Of a stretch of 64,000 bases of DNA, positions 53,005 to 64,000 are shown one piece after another. The translations under genes were made by a program, and so were the position numbers. This DNA comes from Selaginella tamariscina (lineage: Eukaryota > Streptophyta > Lycopodiopsida > Selaginellales > Selaginellaceae), in NCBI GenBank assembly GCA_003024785.1, contig PUQB01000874.1:1-64000 (forward strand), given 5' to 3'. Numbering within the stretch: position 1 is the first letter of the stretch; each line of letters begins with the position of its first letter. Under the pieces are notes generated by a model. The model was not told the origin of the DNA. It saw only the letters and a list, made by a program, of their open reading frames with translations, and ran no database searches.

Positions 53005-53177
53005 GATATAAGTAAATTACAATACAGGATTTGCTTGCGGTGAGCACTAATGCGATGTTTAAGGACGCAGGAGCTAAACTGGCGGAGGTTAGAGCAAAAT
53101 TATCCGCTAAGAACGATGGTTTACTACAAGATGGACATAAAAGGAAGAAACAAAAGCGACAGCATGCAACCACCTAA
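46327..53177 (+). CDS. WDR3: WD-repeat protein WDR3 / UTP12 (U3 snoRNP, SSU processome)
   Basis: Nucleolar scaffold of the UTP-B subcomplex needed for 18S rRNA maturation. Eighteen exons: 46327-46566, 47113-47328, 47415-47586, 47724-47774, 48021-48233, 48860-49088, 49613-49794, 49888-50060, 50204-50326, 50549-50649, 50766-50860, 50957-51171, 51840-52036, 52321-52440, 52542-52610, 52725-52844, 52915-52965, 53028-53177; about 906 residues. It begins [19 protein letters not shown], has tandem WD40 blades ([52 protein letters not shown]), a Lys/Arg-rich insert ([13 protein letters not shown]), and the C-terminal UTP12 domain ([14 protein letters not shown]) with a basic tail (HKRKKQKRQ). Apparent small losses: 2 nt at the end of exon 10 (near 50647), 1 nt in exon 12 (near 51132) and 1 nt in exon 13 (near 51969). 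The gene is otherwise complete. Confidence 0.95.
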
Positions 53178-54791
53178 TTTTTATTTTTGGGTAATTTTCT
53201 TTTATATTTAAAATATTATATATAAATTACTAGCTTTCTTTAGTATACAACTTAAAAACTCTCACTATATACATACATTTTGTAGTGAGATATATCTGTA
53301 TGTAATTTTACCAGTTTTCGCACACACATGCGTGCTTGCACCAAGACATACCAAAAAAACACTCAAATGGCATGGTGTTTGCTGATAAACATGCACTAAA
53401 ATATATTGTTTAACTGTATATATATATATATATATATATATATTGTGTGTGTGTGTATACACCTGTATTAATTAAATTCATTTAATAAAGTGTTTACTAA
53501 TAAGTATTATAATTTAAATCTGTATTAATTTATAATAGTGATAATTAATTTATTAAATTAATATATTAATATTAATGATTATAATGTTAATTATAATTTA
53601 ATTTAATATATATGTAATAATACTGGGATCCTTCATTCTACAAATTCTTCATAAAATTGTTATTAAGGTAAAAAAGAAACAATGATCCTTTCTAATTTTA
53701 TATTTTGTGATCTTTTTATTAAATGTGAAAATTCACAATGCTTCCAAGAGTGACTCATATTTTAATGTAGTAACTGTGTATCTCAATTTTATTGTGCAAA
53801 TTTATCACCAAACTGTTGTTGACAATTAATATATACTTTTAGAATGATATTATATATATACATTTACTTATTAATTAACAAAAGTATATTATTAGAATAT
53901 TCTTATTCTTTTACAATATTGTTTGACATTTTATGTAAAATCTAAAATCTCCAATGCAATTTTTAAGTATTAATAAATTATGTAAATGTCATATGACAAA
54001 AACATTTTATAGAGTATCAATTTTATGCCCTGGTTGAGTGCTTTGGGCACTTTATGCAAGACAGAGGGTGGTTACAAATTGGGAACTAACCAAAATTTTA
54101 AAATGGCTCATGGTTAGGAAATAAATAGCCATCAAAATATTGCTCTCAACTGCACACATTTTTTTAAGGACTTTGGTGGAGATTGGTTGTAGAGGGTACA
54201 CAAGATGGGGGAATTGGGTGCGGATGGTTAATCTTGGCTACTTGTCAGATCTGGAGGAAGCACAGATGGTGAGAGTGGTGAATGTAAGTCCGAAGCGGCT
54301 TGTATTGGATTTAAAGGTTTGCCTTGCAAATTGTACCAATTGCTCTTATTTTAGGCCAAGCAAATAATTGAGGAATTAGAAATAAACCCCAAGATGTGAA
54401 GATGAAAGTTAGCAACAGGGTGAGGGTTATTTGGGCATGAGCTGCAAATGAGACATGCTCTCTTTGCCATAAAATTTCCACCATCCAATTGTAGAAACAC
54501 CTCAATATGGCAAGCCTCTCAAGGTCATTTGAAAAAGGATTTGGCCCAAAATTTTGGAAGGGTGAGTGGTCAAGTGGAATCAAGACGTTTTGTGGCTTCT
54601 TCTCCAAAACAGTTTGACAGTTAGGAGAGTGAAGGCGGTCTAGTTTTAAACCATGTCCTAACCATAGTAGTGTGGAAAGTTCTGAGACACATAGACCATA
54701 GGCAAGTCTTTGATCCGTAAGGCCGAATGGAGGAACCTCAAGAGTAGCTAGAGCTATTGAATAAACAGTGGTACTTTGTTGGGGGAGTTAT
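53178..54791. other. WDR3 3' flank and unassigned repeat-derived sequence
   Basis: AT-rich to about 54000 with (TA)n(TG)n at 53417-53457. From 54000 the base composition rises and matches the transposon-rich right part, but I could not assign the 54000-54791 piece to a family. Confidence 0.5.
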
Positions 54792-56371
54792 TGTTAAAGT
54801 TTTAACTTGAAGGGTTAACAAGTGATAATATGTGGCTCTGAACTGGCCATCTAACATCATCATTTTATATGAACAATGCTAAGTTTTTCAAAACAATCTT
54901 AAAAGTTTAGCTTAGATGTCCAAATAAGCAAAGGTTTCACCCTAAGTCCTTTAAAGTGACTATCTCTAGTTTTGAGATTGTGAGAAAAGACTTTAAACCT
55001 TAAAGAATAACTCGAGCAGACCTAGGATCAAACATAGGATCATACTTGGGCTCATGCCTAAACCTCACCAAGGAGACATGTGCTCAGCATATACCCCATG
55101 ATAGAGTTAAGGCATTATCCAAACATGCACCTTCACTTGAGAGTACAACCCCTTTAGGGCCATGAGCCTTAAGGATTTGAATGGCCAAACCATACCTTAA
55201 TCCTAAGGCTAATACTTAATAACCACATGAGTGTGCAATGCTGGCGAACATGAGTATTTCTTTAGTAAATAGATTAAGTTTGGATAACCCTAAGCATGAA
55301 ACCACATGAGTACTTTATTAAAGGGCCCATGCTAATGAGCTCAACCTTTGGACATTCACACACCCCCAAGATGAACATATCCAAGTGTGTAACAAGCACA
55401 CTTGGTTACAAGACCTAATCTCTCTTAAGCAAATGCCCAAGGCTACACACTGATGTGAGCACAAACATGTCTACCTTTCAAGATCTTTAACCTTTCAATA
55501 TTAAACTTGTGACACAACCCCAAAGGGCATGCCTTGAGCACTATATCATATGCCATAATGTCATTTAGTTTAATGTCACATGTTCATATGACACCACTTA
55601 GATTTAGGCTATTGCTATAAACAAAAGTTGCACCTGGTGCCACAAACATCACCTATGCCAAACCTAGAACCCCTCTCTTTGAACTCCTAATAAAGAGAAC
55701 TTGCCTACCAAGATCCATGCTCACAATTGAATAAGGGCTTAAATTGTGAGTCAGGATGCGTCCTTTACTTAGTTGTGAGTGTAATTCTTAGTTTGGCATG
55801 AAGGAAGAAGTTAGAGACAAGTCTCAACCCCTAGACTAGAAAAATGTGTACTTTGACAAGAATTCCCAAGTGTGTGAACGTGTTACTAGACAAAAAAAAG
55901 TTAGCTAACTCCTTGGATGTGGCATACCTAGGCACAATAGTGTGGATTCACTAATGCTAAAATTGGGTAGCAGAAAGTGTGTGCCTTGATGACATAAGCT
56001 AGGCTCATGCCAGCGAAGAAGAAAGAACTAGAGACCTCTCAGTTTCTACCATGTTTACACCACACTTACTCTACTTAATTTATATAACAAAGCCCATTCC
56101 CCCCACATGTTTTCATGTTTTATGAAGTAAGCTGGTAGGGAATCCCAGTCTCAATACATTTACACTTGGTGAATGACCCACCTACACCTTGAGGGGTTTA
56201 GGGCATGGGGTCATGGCAACCCTAGGATTAGGTGAACCCTAAGGATATTTTTAGCTATATCCAACATGTCGAAATCACTAGAACCAACTAAGAATTAACT
56301 AAAACACCAAAAACAAGGGAAGAAGGTAAGTTCTAGGTTCACTTAGAGTTTCTTGAAGATACATAACAACA
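54792..56371. mobile_element. LTR-like direct repeat, copy 1
   Basis: About 1.58 kb matched by a diverged direct copy at 58685-60300. Both start TGT-A-AGTTTTAAC and share landmarks in order, such as GAACAATGCTAAG/GAGCAACGCTAAG, ACACAACCCCAAAGGGCATG and TAAGTTCTAG-TTCACTTAG, ending AACAACA/AATGACA. No open reading frame or clear target-site duplication was seen, so solo LTRs or another repeat type are possible. Confidence 0.55.
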
Positions 56372-56373
56372 TC

Positions 56374-56845
56374 TGGGATTAATCTCGCCACCACTTCCTT
56401 ATTTTAAAGATTTGTGGGCAGGATTTATCCTACTAATCAGTTTTGGACGCAGAAAAGCATTGGCGGGATTAATCTCGCCACCCCCTCGAGATCCCTTTGA
56501 AATTATAGCCTCAAAGAGAGTTGTGGGCATGATTAATCCCGCCGACTCTTCCTCGTCGAAGGGATTAATCTCGCTGCCTCTCTCCGACGAGGAAAATCCG
56601 GTGGCGGGATTAATCCCGCCGACTCTTCCTCACTGGAGGGAGTCGGCAATGGGATTAATCTTGCCGCCTCTCTCTGAAGGGGAAGAGCCGATGGTGGATT
56701 AATTCCACTGCCCCTCTTCGAAGGGAAGAGCCAGCGGCGGGATTAATCCCGCCGGCTCTTTTTCGACGGGAGGAGTCGGCGACGAGATTAATCCTGCCGC
56801 CACTCTTTCCAATGAGGAGAGCTAGCGGGATTAATCCCACCCATC
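56374..56845. repeat. Palindromic minisatellite based on GGCGGGATTAATCCCGCC
   Basis: About ten copies of a G/C-flanked ATTAATC dyad, centred near 56386, 56470, 56535, 56568, 56611, 56654, 56699, 56744, 56790 and 56833. The later seven are spaced about 43-46 bp. Copies at 56603-56620 and 56736-56753 are perfect 18-bp palindromes; the latter is extended by AGAGCC/GGCTCT arms. Intervening sequence is a CTCTTCCTC-type pyrimidine block and its complement. Both strands stay open by repeat structure only. Confidence 0.93.
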
Positions 56846-56899
56846 AGTTGTATTAATCAAGCATGAGATATTATCCCTATACATAATTATGTATTATTG

Positions 56900-58684
56900 C
56901 ACATGCATATTATTAAGCCCGCAATTCAGATTTCTTAGAAATATTGAATAAACAGATATCATAAATAACATAATTATTTCTGTGCAGGACAATATGTTTA
57001 ATACTAGAGATAAAGTATGTCTTCTTGGAACAATGAGATAGTTGGCACTGGAACTGTGGAAATTCGAGATGATAATGCATCATGTACAATATTGCCCAAG
57101 GATCTTGTGTGTATGTATGGGTGAACACCATTTGCAAGCATGTTGAGGTTTCGAGAATGGAATTTGAGAGGGTTCTCCTGTATTGTGGAATTTGGATGAA
57201 GTCAAGGCTGACACAGAATATGCAAAGTCACAAACAAATAATAGCACGAGTTCACCAGACGATGGCTTGCCTACTGTGATGGATGAGGTGATTCTCTTTC
57301 TTCATGAGATTGAGGTTGGGAGAGGCATCATCACAGCTATAAATCAATGGAAGCAGTGTCACAGAGAAGCTAGGGGCTAACTTCGTGGGTGTAGTTGTGA
57401 CAGAGGTTTCACCTAATGGCATATTGCATCTTGAATCCCTCGTGAGGTGGCAAACATTTGAATTAAGACGGCGAGATGGTTCAACATATTCTGGGTTGGA
57501 TTTCAATAATAACAACCCGGAAGACAACCCATATTTGAAGAGGTTCCTTGCATTGGTCCTATTATAAGAAAAAGGCGATTCATGGGTTGCAAATCTTCCC
57601 TGCAAGTTTCGGCAAGAGGGTCAAGATGGATCCTACATCTTTGAAAGTGTTACGAGCATTTCCACGATTGACTGTGCAAGAAGAAGTGTTGTCGGATGGC
57701 AGATCGGAATGAAATTACCCAATGTAGACATGTCTTTCATATGTTCACCAAAAGCAAAGGCATGAGTTTGTATATGTTGCACTAACTGGGTGTATTAATG
57801 GAATGGCCTCGGACATAGGTTATCAGAGTACATCCATGGTATTTAATAAGGTGGCCATTGCTTCAAAGCTTGGTACACTATATACGGGATCCCAAAGACC
57901 ACGTTCTACCGTCGGAGGGATGAGTGGCTAGATGGAGTGCAAACCTCAGTACATGGGAACACTCACTTGGTAAAACCACTCTCACATTATGGCAGCCATA
58001 GAGATACTCAAGGCTTTTGTGGAAGCAAATGCAAATAGGATGCCTCACAAATGCCGAACCACAAATGTAGGGGTCAGGGAAAATCTCAAGGTTTTACCTT
58101 CAATCTACACTCAATTGAAGCTGTGTGAACATGTGAACAAGTGCCTCATTTGATGGGGCTCAAGCAATTGCACTGGTACTTCAACAACATATGGAATACT
58201 CATTTTAAGGATGTGGAGATTGCAAAACACTCTAGCTTTTCAAGTGTGACACTTGTACATCATTGAAGGCTGTAGAGGCTTGTGCAAAAACCTTGGTGGA
58301 GATCACTGCCATTCAAAAGAAGATGGAGGCCCACATGATTGCACAACAAACTTGCCGGTTCTCAGTACTATGCACACCACATGCTTTCTGTGTCATGCCA
58401 TCAGATACCTGTGCTTAATCCATGACAAGATGGATCATTCAAAGACCAGCATTCCAAAGCTCGTTTGCAACACCAAAGTGCCTTGGAAATGTCATGAAAC
58501 TTCCGATTTCATTGACAGGTGTGCTAACACATGGACACGGTTGTGAGTCATATGGACACTTTTCACTTCCACATTGGTCTAGCGACTCCAATTTCACTAT
58601 TGGGTCGTTGGCCATGTGTTTTAAAAACCTTGAAGCCCACTCACAAACAAATCCTATCAGTGATCTCAAAGTGAAGAAACAACA
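56900..58684 (+). pseudogene. Broken transposon gene, N-terminal part (DUF7869-type element)
   Basis: Short open pieces in shifting frames, such as VDEVILFLHEIEVGRGIITA, GVVVTEVSPNGILHLESLV and, near 57890-58250, TTFYRRRDEWLDGVQTSVHG, then AAIEILKAFVEANANRMPHK. The last two resemble the segment that precedes the DUF7869 domain in plant and animal transposon-derived genes. The 1.6-kb repeat at 58685 separates this from the matching C-terminal part at about 60480-61500. The piece before 57700 is not recognised. Confidence 0.4.
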
Positions 58685-60300
58685 TGTCAGAGTTTTAACC
58701 CAAAGGACTAACACGTGGCAACATGTGGTTGCCAAGTGGCCATTCAGCGTCATCACCCTGTGTGAGCAACGCTAAGTCTTCCAAGATAACCTTAAGAGTA
58801 TGACTCAGGGGCCCAATTAGGCAAAAGACTTAGAGTCCTACCCTAAGTCCCCTAGAATGACCATCCCCTGAACCCTAGAGGATAACCCAAGTAGACTTTA
58901 GGATCCTGTCCCAGTAAACTTTAGGATCCTATCCCAGTACACCTAGACAGGCTCATGCCCTAACCTCACAAAGGAGTTGTGTCTCACACATACCCCCGTG
59001 ACAGTTAAGGCATCGTCACTTACCCCTCGAGGAATCACCCTTATCCGGAAGTACAACCCTTTAGGGTGACAAGGGGTACCCTGAACCACGACTAACCCCT
59101 AAGGGTTTAAGTGGCCAAGTCATACCCTAGACCTAGGGCTAGTACTTAGTGAGGACACGAGTGTGCGTCGTAGGTGGACACGAGTGTTCTATTAAGTAAA
59201 CTCCCTAAGGCTAGGTTTGGATAACCCTAAGTACATGACGTTGCGAATGTCTCATGATAAGGCTTTTGCTAATGAACTTAGGTTGTTTAACCCTTAGATC
59301 CTAAGGAGAACACCCCCTAGCCAGGTGTGCCAAAGCACACCTAGTTACGAGATCTAACCTCCCTTGAGTGAATGCTCAAGGTTTAGCACCCTAGTGCAAA
59401 CACAAGCATGTATGTTTATTAGAGTATCCAACCCCTTGGCAACAAACCCATGACACAACCCCAAAGGGCATGCCTCGGGCGTTGTATCATGTGACGTTTA
59501 GTCTAGTGTCACATCTCCATGTGACACTCCCCGATGTGGGCTATCATGCCATAGCCCTTAGATTCAAGAGACGCACCAAGTGCCACAAACGTGGCTCTTA
59601 AATGCCAACTCTAGAACCCCTTAGTGAACCCTTAGGAACTGGTAATGTGAACCTGTCAAACAAGATCCCACACCCACAACTGGTCAAGGACATGGATGTG
59701 CCTTGCTTGGCCATGAGTGCTACTCCTAGCTTGACGTGGAGGAGGAGGCTAGAGACAAGCCACAACCTCAGCCTCTTGGAACATGCATCTCGACAAGACC
59801 TCTTAGGCATGGATTCGCCAACGTTAAGGGTAAGCTACCCCGAAGGTGGGACGTACCCCTATCATCTGGAAGTTAGGGCGGCACAATAGAGGGTTGTACC
59901 TTAATGACACAAGCTAAAGCTTGCACCGGCAGAAGAGTAACGAACTCAGTCATAAACCCATGAGCTCTCCTACGTATACTCTACCTTATTTATGTGATGG
60001 AGCCCCCCCCCCCTTTTCCTGTATGTGTATGTGGGATGGCACTAAATTAGCTAGCCCCTTATTAAGTTAATGAGAGAGTGTTTAACTTAGCCTAACTCTT
60101 TAACCCTAAAACCCTACCCAAGGGGGTGGGGGTTTTTAGGGCGTGGGTTAGGGCAACCCTAGGGGTGTTCCTAACTCTACTAAACACGCCAAACTCATTT
60201 ACATTAACCAATCAACCTAACTAGGATGTCAAAATTGGGGTGGGTTTCTAGAAGGTAAGTTCTAGCTTCACTTAGAGTTTCTTACAAATACCTAATGACA
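58685..60300. mobile_element. LTR-like direct repeat, copy 2
   Basis: About 1.6 kb, diverged copy of 54792-56371 in the same orientation. It contains CCCCCCCCCC at 60005-60014 and several CCTAGGGCTAG/ACCCTAAG-like words. It lies between the two parts of the DUF7869-type gene, so it looks like an insertion into it. Confidence 0.55.
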
Positions 60301-60479
60301 CCCGGCCGGACCATCACCAGATACCCAAGTGCACTAAGCAGGCCTGTTTCCTACTACATCTAGGGTCCATCAACATAGTACAGTAGGTAACAACAATCAA
60401 CGTCCAAAGTAAGGGGTCGAGTCATAGTAAAAACTATGACACAACACCTTCAACCTTTACATAATGCTCTCATAAACAC

Positions 60480-61500
60480 ATCTGCACTTGAGGCTACTTA
60501 GGAATATGAGAGGCATTATCAGCAGCTGCACAAAAAATAGATGGCCCTGTTGAGAGTTCTAGTTCAGTGGAGGGATCTAGCTCAAATAGTGTACATGTGT
60601 CCTCAACATCAAATAAGCTTCCTCGTCATTTGCTTTTACAGATGGATAATTGTGCAGGCGAGAACAAAAATAGGTAAATCATTTTACTTAAGGGTTTCTC
60701 AAGCTCATACTTACTTTTATTTTCTAGATATGTGCTAGCATACTTGTCAATGCTTGTTGCCAAAGGTGTGTTTGAACAATCACGCTCAGTTTCCTTATGG
60801 TTGGTCACACTCATGAAGATATTGATGCGTTCTTCAGCAAGGTCTCCAACTCTACAAAAAGGACAAGTGCACTTACCTTACCGCATATGATGAATTTTTT
60901 GAAAATTGCATCTCCAAAAAAAGTTGTGCTTTGCTTGTGACTGAGGTGCCAGACTTCAAAAAATTTCTCAAGGAGTATATAAAAGAGGGAGTGATTCTTT
61001 AGTTGGTCACCTTGTGCCGCTACAATTCTTTTTCTCCATACGAGATGGTATACCTATTATGCAGTACAAGTTACGGCCAGCAGAGTGGTTACCGAAAGAG
61101 GGCTTAATGCTCTTCAAAAGTGGAGAGGATGGAAAGCCACTTCTCCCAGAAGGACAACCAGACCCTATTCCATTGAGTGCCCAGCTCAAGGAACAAGAGG
61201 TTATTATTGATGGCATCAAAAAATATGTGGCATGGGTTCAAAAATCGATGCCAAAGAATTCTGATAAGGCAACTGGTTACTCAGAACTATATAAGCATGT
61301 GGTCGACTATTGGGAGACTGTTTCGAGAGTTGGAAGGGCCTACTGTCACAAGTACAGAATTGCAACACCCTTTTTGGCCTAAAACAAGGTGGCGAGAGGA
61401 GATTGAAATGACATCACTGAGCACAGACGACATAGAAGCCAGTAGTGATGTGGAAGTGCAAACCCCACACTTTGTTGGACAAAGGAAAAAAACCTAAAGC
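60480..61500 (+). pseudogene. DUF7869-type transposon protein, C-terminal part
   Basis: Read over frame breaks, the piece gives LQMDNCAGENKN (near 60640), AYLSMLVAKGVFEQ (60735-60778), a VGHTHEDIDAFFSKVSN-like stretch (60800-60850), and then a clean frame at 61014-61382 with VPLQFFFSIRDGIPIMQYKL and RPAEWLPKEGLMLF. The D-N-C-x4-N and GHTHEDID motifs are characteristic of the DUF7869 domain found in transposon-related genes. Several frameshifts show it is inactive. The function of the family is not established. Confidence 0.6.
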
Positions 61501-62567
61501 ATACTTTGATTGCTGCAAGGATCTTCAAAAACTAATGATGGTCTCATTACTCCAGATGTCATATAATCAGCCTATTTGGATGGGTCAAATTATCGACACA
61601 CCTGAAGTAATCAAAAAATAGTATGTTAAGGTTGCATGGTTCAAACCACAAAAAAGGCGACACGAGAAGGAGAGCGAAAGATATAATGGATGCCTAGAGA
61701 AAACATGGTCTCCCAATCAAAAAGACCCAGCATGTTTTATAAATGTTAAATCCATTCGATATGGGTGGATGTCAAGAAGCGTTGATAAAGTCACGATTAA
61801 CAAAACTGCAAGAATGTATGTTTTCTGAAGCTTAAAGCAATTACAAAATTATAAAATATCATATATTTAATATTCATAATTATTATAAACTCTTTAATAA
61901 TAGTACCAAATTGTTTACTTAACTATATAAATTTAAAAAATATGGAAGATTGACTATATTATTATAGGTTTTATATATATATTATTACTACTACAAATTT
62001 TTAATTAATGTTATATTTAAATATTAATATTTTAATAACAACATCAATATTTATATAATGTACCTCTTATGCTCTTCCTTAATTTTATATTAGGCAATCT
62101 TAAATATAATATATTATATAATTTAATACCTTCTACTTTTATAATGTTATTAATTTTTGTTCAATGAATGCTATAATTTATTAAAGGGTCGATTACAAAA
62201 TAGAATATTCTAAAGAATATTCTTTCAAACATATATTCTAAAGAATATTCCTTTAATATTAGAAAATGCTAATTAAATAGCTAAAATTGCTAATTATTAG
62301 GAAATGGGACTATAGCCATGCCCATTTTAGTTACAACTTTGCATGAATGATCATAGAAAGACTGGTGTTGATAGTAATTGATTGTACAACAATTAAGTCG
62401 GAGCTTTTATACTCACAACTCCAAGAGCTAATTTGCTCATGAGCTAAAAATGGTGACCCTTATCCTGTAGGTGTATCATGTAGGCATATCCTATATCCTG
62501 TAGGTATATCCTATGGGCATATCCTGTATCCCGTATCATGTATCCTGTATCCTGCATCCGTATTGGG
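61501..62567. other. AT-rich spacer with GAATATTC cluster and ATCCTGTA repeats
   Basis: No gene. GAATATTCTAAAGAATATTC-type direct and inverted units occupy 62203-62252. A short tandem repeat of ATCCTGTA/ATCATGTA words lies at 62460-62560, next to the 3' end of the retroelement pol on the minus strand, and may belong to its LTR. Confidence 0.55.
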
Positions 62568-64000
62568 TCATGAAAGCATCTCCTCCCTAAGGACGAGTTC
62601 CACAAGTCTTGGGACTTGGTTTAGCAGGATAACACCGATGGAAGGCAGCAACCTTGGAAGAAGCATGGAGTATGTTGGATGTAGTTCCCAAGTGCGATCA
62701 ATAAGCAAATAACCTTTCCAATCCACCAAGTATTGAAGTTGGCGGCAATGAAGACAAGAATCAAGGATGGCTGCAACTTTGTACTCAGGTTCATCATCAA
62801 TGACCACATGAGGGGGAGGAGAAGAAGCACGACCAGGAAGAGAAGAAGGATGATACGGCTCCAACAAAGAGGTGTGAAACACAGGATAAAGTTTCACCGT
62901 AGATGGTAACTCTAATCGAAAAGCTACAGGATTGACCTCAGTCGCAATCCTGTAAGGGCTCAATTATTGAAAATCCAACTTAAAAGAAGGCATGTTGGTG
63001 CGAATATGCTGACGAAGAAGCCACACGAGATCACCAATCTTGTATGTAGGTGCCGGCTGACGATGAGCATCAGCATGACGCTTGTACCGTTTCTGTGCAT
63101 GTTGAAGATGAATTCGAAGATCATCTTATACCTGACGAAGATGCTGAAGACGATCCTGTACTGCAGGAGCGGAAGAAGGAGAAGTAGGAGGAGCAAAGTC
63201 AAAACGTGGATGGTAGCCTAAAAGAGCGAAGAAAGGTGTTTGGCCTGTAGATGCATGAACGGAGTTGTTGTAGGCAAACTCCGCCATAGGAAGAAGGTCC
63301 AACTAGTTATCCTATTGGTAACTGATAAAGCAGCGAAGATATTACTCCAAGGTCTGAATCATGCGTTTTGACTGCCCATCAGTTTGTGAATGATATCTTG
63401 AAGAAAGATCCGCTTTAACTTGTAGACTTCGAAGAAGCTCTTGCCAAAATCTGGACATGAATTGTGGGCCTCGATTAAAAACAATTGCTCTCAGGAAGAC
63501 CATGATGTCGGAATACTTCGGGATCACCAACTCAGTAGTTGTCTGACATGTAACCGTCTTGTTGCATGGTAGGAAATGAGCCTATTTGGTGAAACGGTCA
63601 ATCACCATAAGAACTGCATCAAATCCATGAGAAGGAGGAAGATCTGTGAGGAAATCCATAAAAATGAACCTCCAAGGAGCAGAGGGAACAGGAAGAGGAT
63701 GAAGAAGACTAGAGGGCGTGTGACGAGGCATCTTCGACCTTTGCAGGTGTCACAACTTCGTACAAATTTTTCCACAAAACCTCGCAACCTAGGCCACCAA
63801 TAGTTGCGAGTCACTAACTCAACTGTCTTAGCCACACCAAAATGTCCTGTACCCGGGTATCATGACAATCCTGTACCACACGAGTTCTGTAAATACCAAC
63901 ATGAATGTACAGAAGACCTTCCCGATATAGGAGTCTATCCTGTATGGCAAAACAACTTGTAGTCTATATGGGAACTGAAGGAAGAGGAACTTGTGATGTC
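62568..64000 (-). mobile_element. Ty3/gypsy chromovirus pol 3' part (integrase plus chromodomain), partial
   Basis: Minus-strand integrase running off the right edge. Order: zinc-binding region ([25 protein letters not shown]), core (FNRGPQFMSRFWQELLRSL, SRYHSQTDGQSKRMIQTLE), AEFAYNNSVHASTGQTPFFA, the LPSTVKLYPVFHTSLLEPYH region, and a C-terminal chromodomain (KVAAILDSCLHCRQLQYLVD, WKGY, RTWEL). This identifies the chromovirus clade. Several stops and shifts (near 62960, 63320 and 63540) show it is inactive, or carries sequence errors. Protease and reverse transcriptase would lie beyond 64000. Confidence 0.88.

Noticed and set aside
56412..56702. Open frame of GLI-PP repeats in the palindrome array
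   Set aside because: Open on both strands because of the repeat; no start context, no homology.

Overview
This is nuclear DNA from a green plant of the streptophyte line. The evidence is: spliceosomal introns throughout; a plant-type ER-class Ca2+-ATPase; an HCC2-type SCO protein; a plant AP-4 mu subunit; a root-cap-family domain; plant-type TTTAGGG telomere-like repeats; and chromoviral Ty3/gypsy, MULE-like and DUF7869-type elements. The beta-helix/root-cap protein and the DUF7869 element hint at a non-seed plant or streptophyte alga, but the species cannot be fixed from sequence alone. DNA is AT-rich, and introns are full of (TG)n, (AG)n and (TA)n arrays.

Layout. 1.1-6.9 kb (-): a secreted protein with a POMP-like beta-helix, a proline-rich hinge and a root-cap-like domain. 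7.8-10.8 kb (-): AP-4 complex mu. 12.1-14.6 kb (-): UBE3D-like (HECT_2) protein. 14.9-15.35 kb (+): small unknown gene. 16.3-16.7 kb (+): Sec61 gamma. 17.4-19.3 kb (+): SCO/HCC2-like protein. 19.5-26.7 kb (+): Ca2+-ATPase with a transit-peptide-like N-terminal extension. 27.6-28.1 kb (+): truncated universal stress protein (USP). 28.1-38.1 kb: an inserted block with a telomere-like minisatellite, a degenerate PP2C-like gene with ~50-nt introns, a MULE-like element with ~1-kb inverted arms, and a nested Ty3/gypsy fragment. 38.1-41.85 kb: a second copy of the ATPase 3' end and USP 5' half, running into the intact USP (41.36-42.44 kb). 42.4-46.3 kb: AT-rich repeats. 46.3-53.2 kb (+): WDR3/UTP12. 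54-64 kb: transposon-derived DNA (LTR-like direct repeats, a palindromic minisatellite, a broken DUF7869-type gene, and a chromoviral integrase running off the right edge).

The host genes are unrelated housekeeping functions (vesicle coats, protein translocation, cytochrome oxidase assembly, Ca2+ transport, ribosome biogenesis) and do not form an operon-like unit. What they share is a telo-box-like TTTAGGG/CCCTAAA motif close to most start codons. The most unusual structures are the ATPase/USP duplication with its telomere-like and poly-G breakpoints, the ~44-bp-period palindrome array, and the beta-helix/root-cap fusion.

Many otherwise clean genes carry 1-2 nt frame breaks, mostly in homopolymers. 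I read most of these as consensus-sequence errors, so I mark them rather than call every gene a pseudogene. All exon boundaries were read by eye from GT/GC-AG signals and reading-frame continuity.
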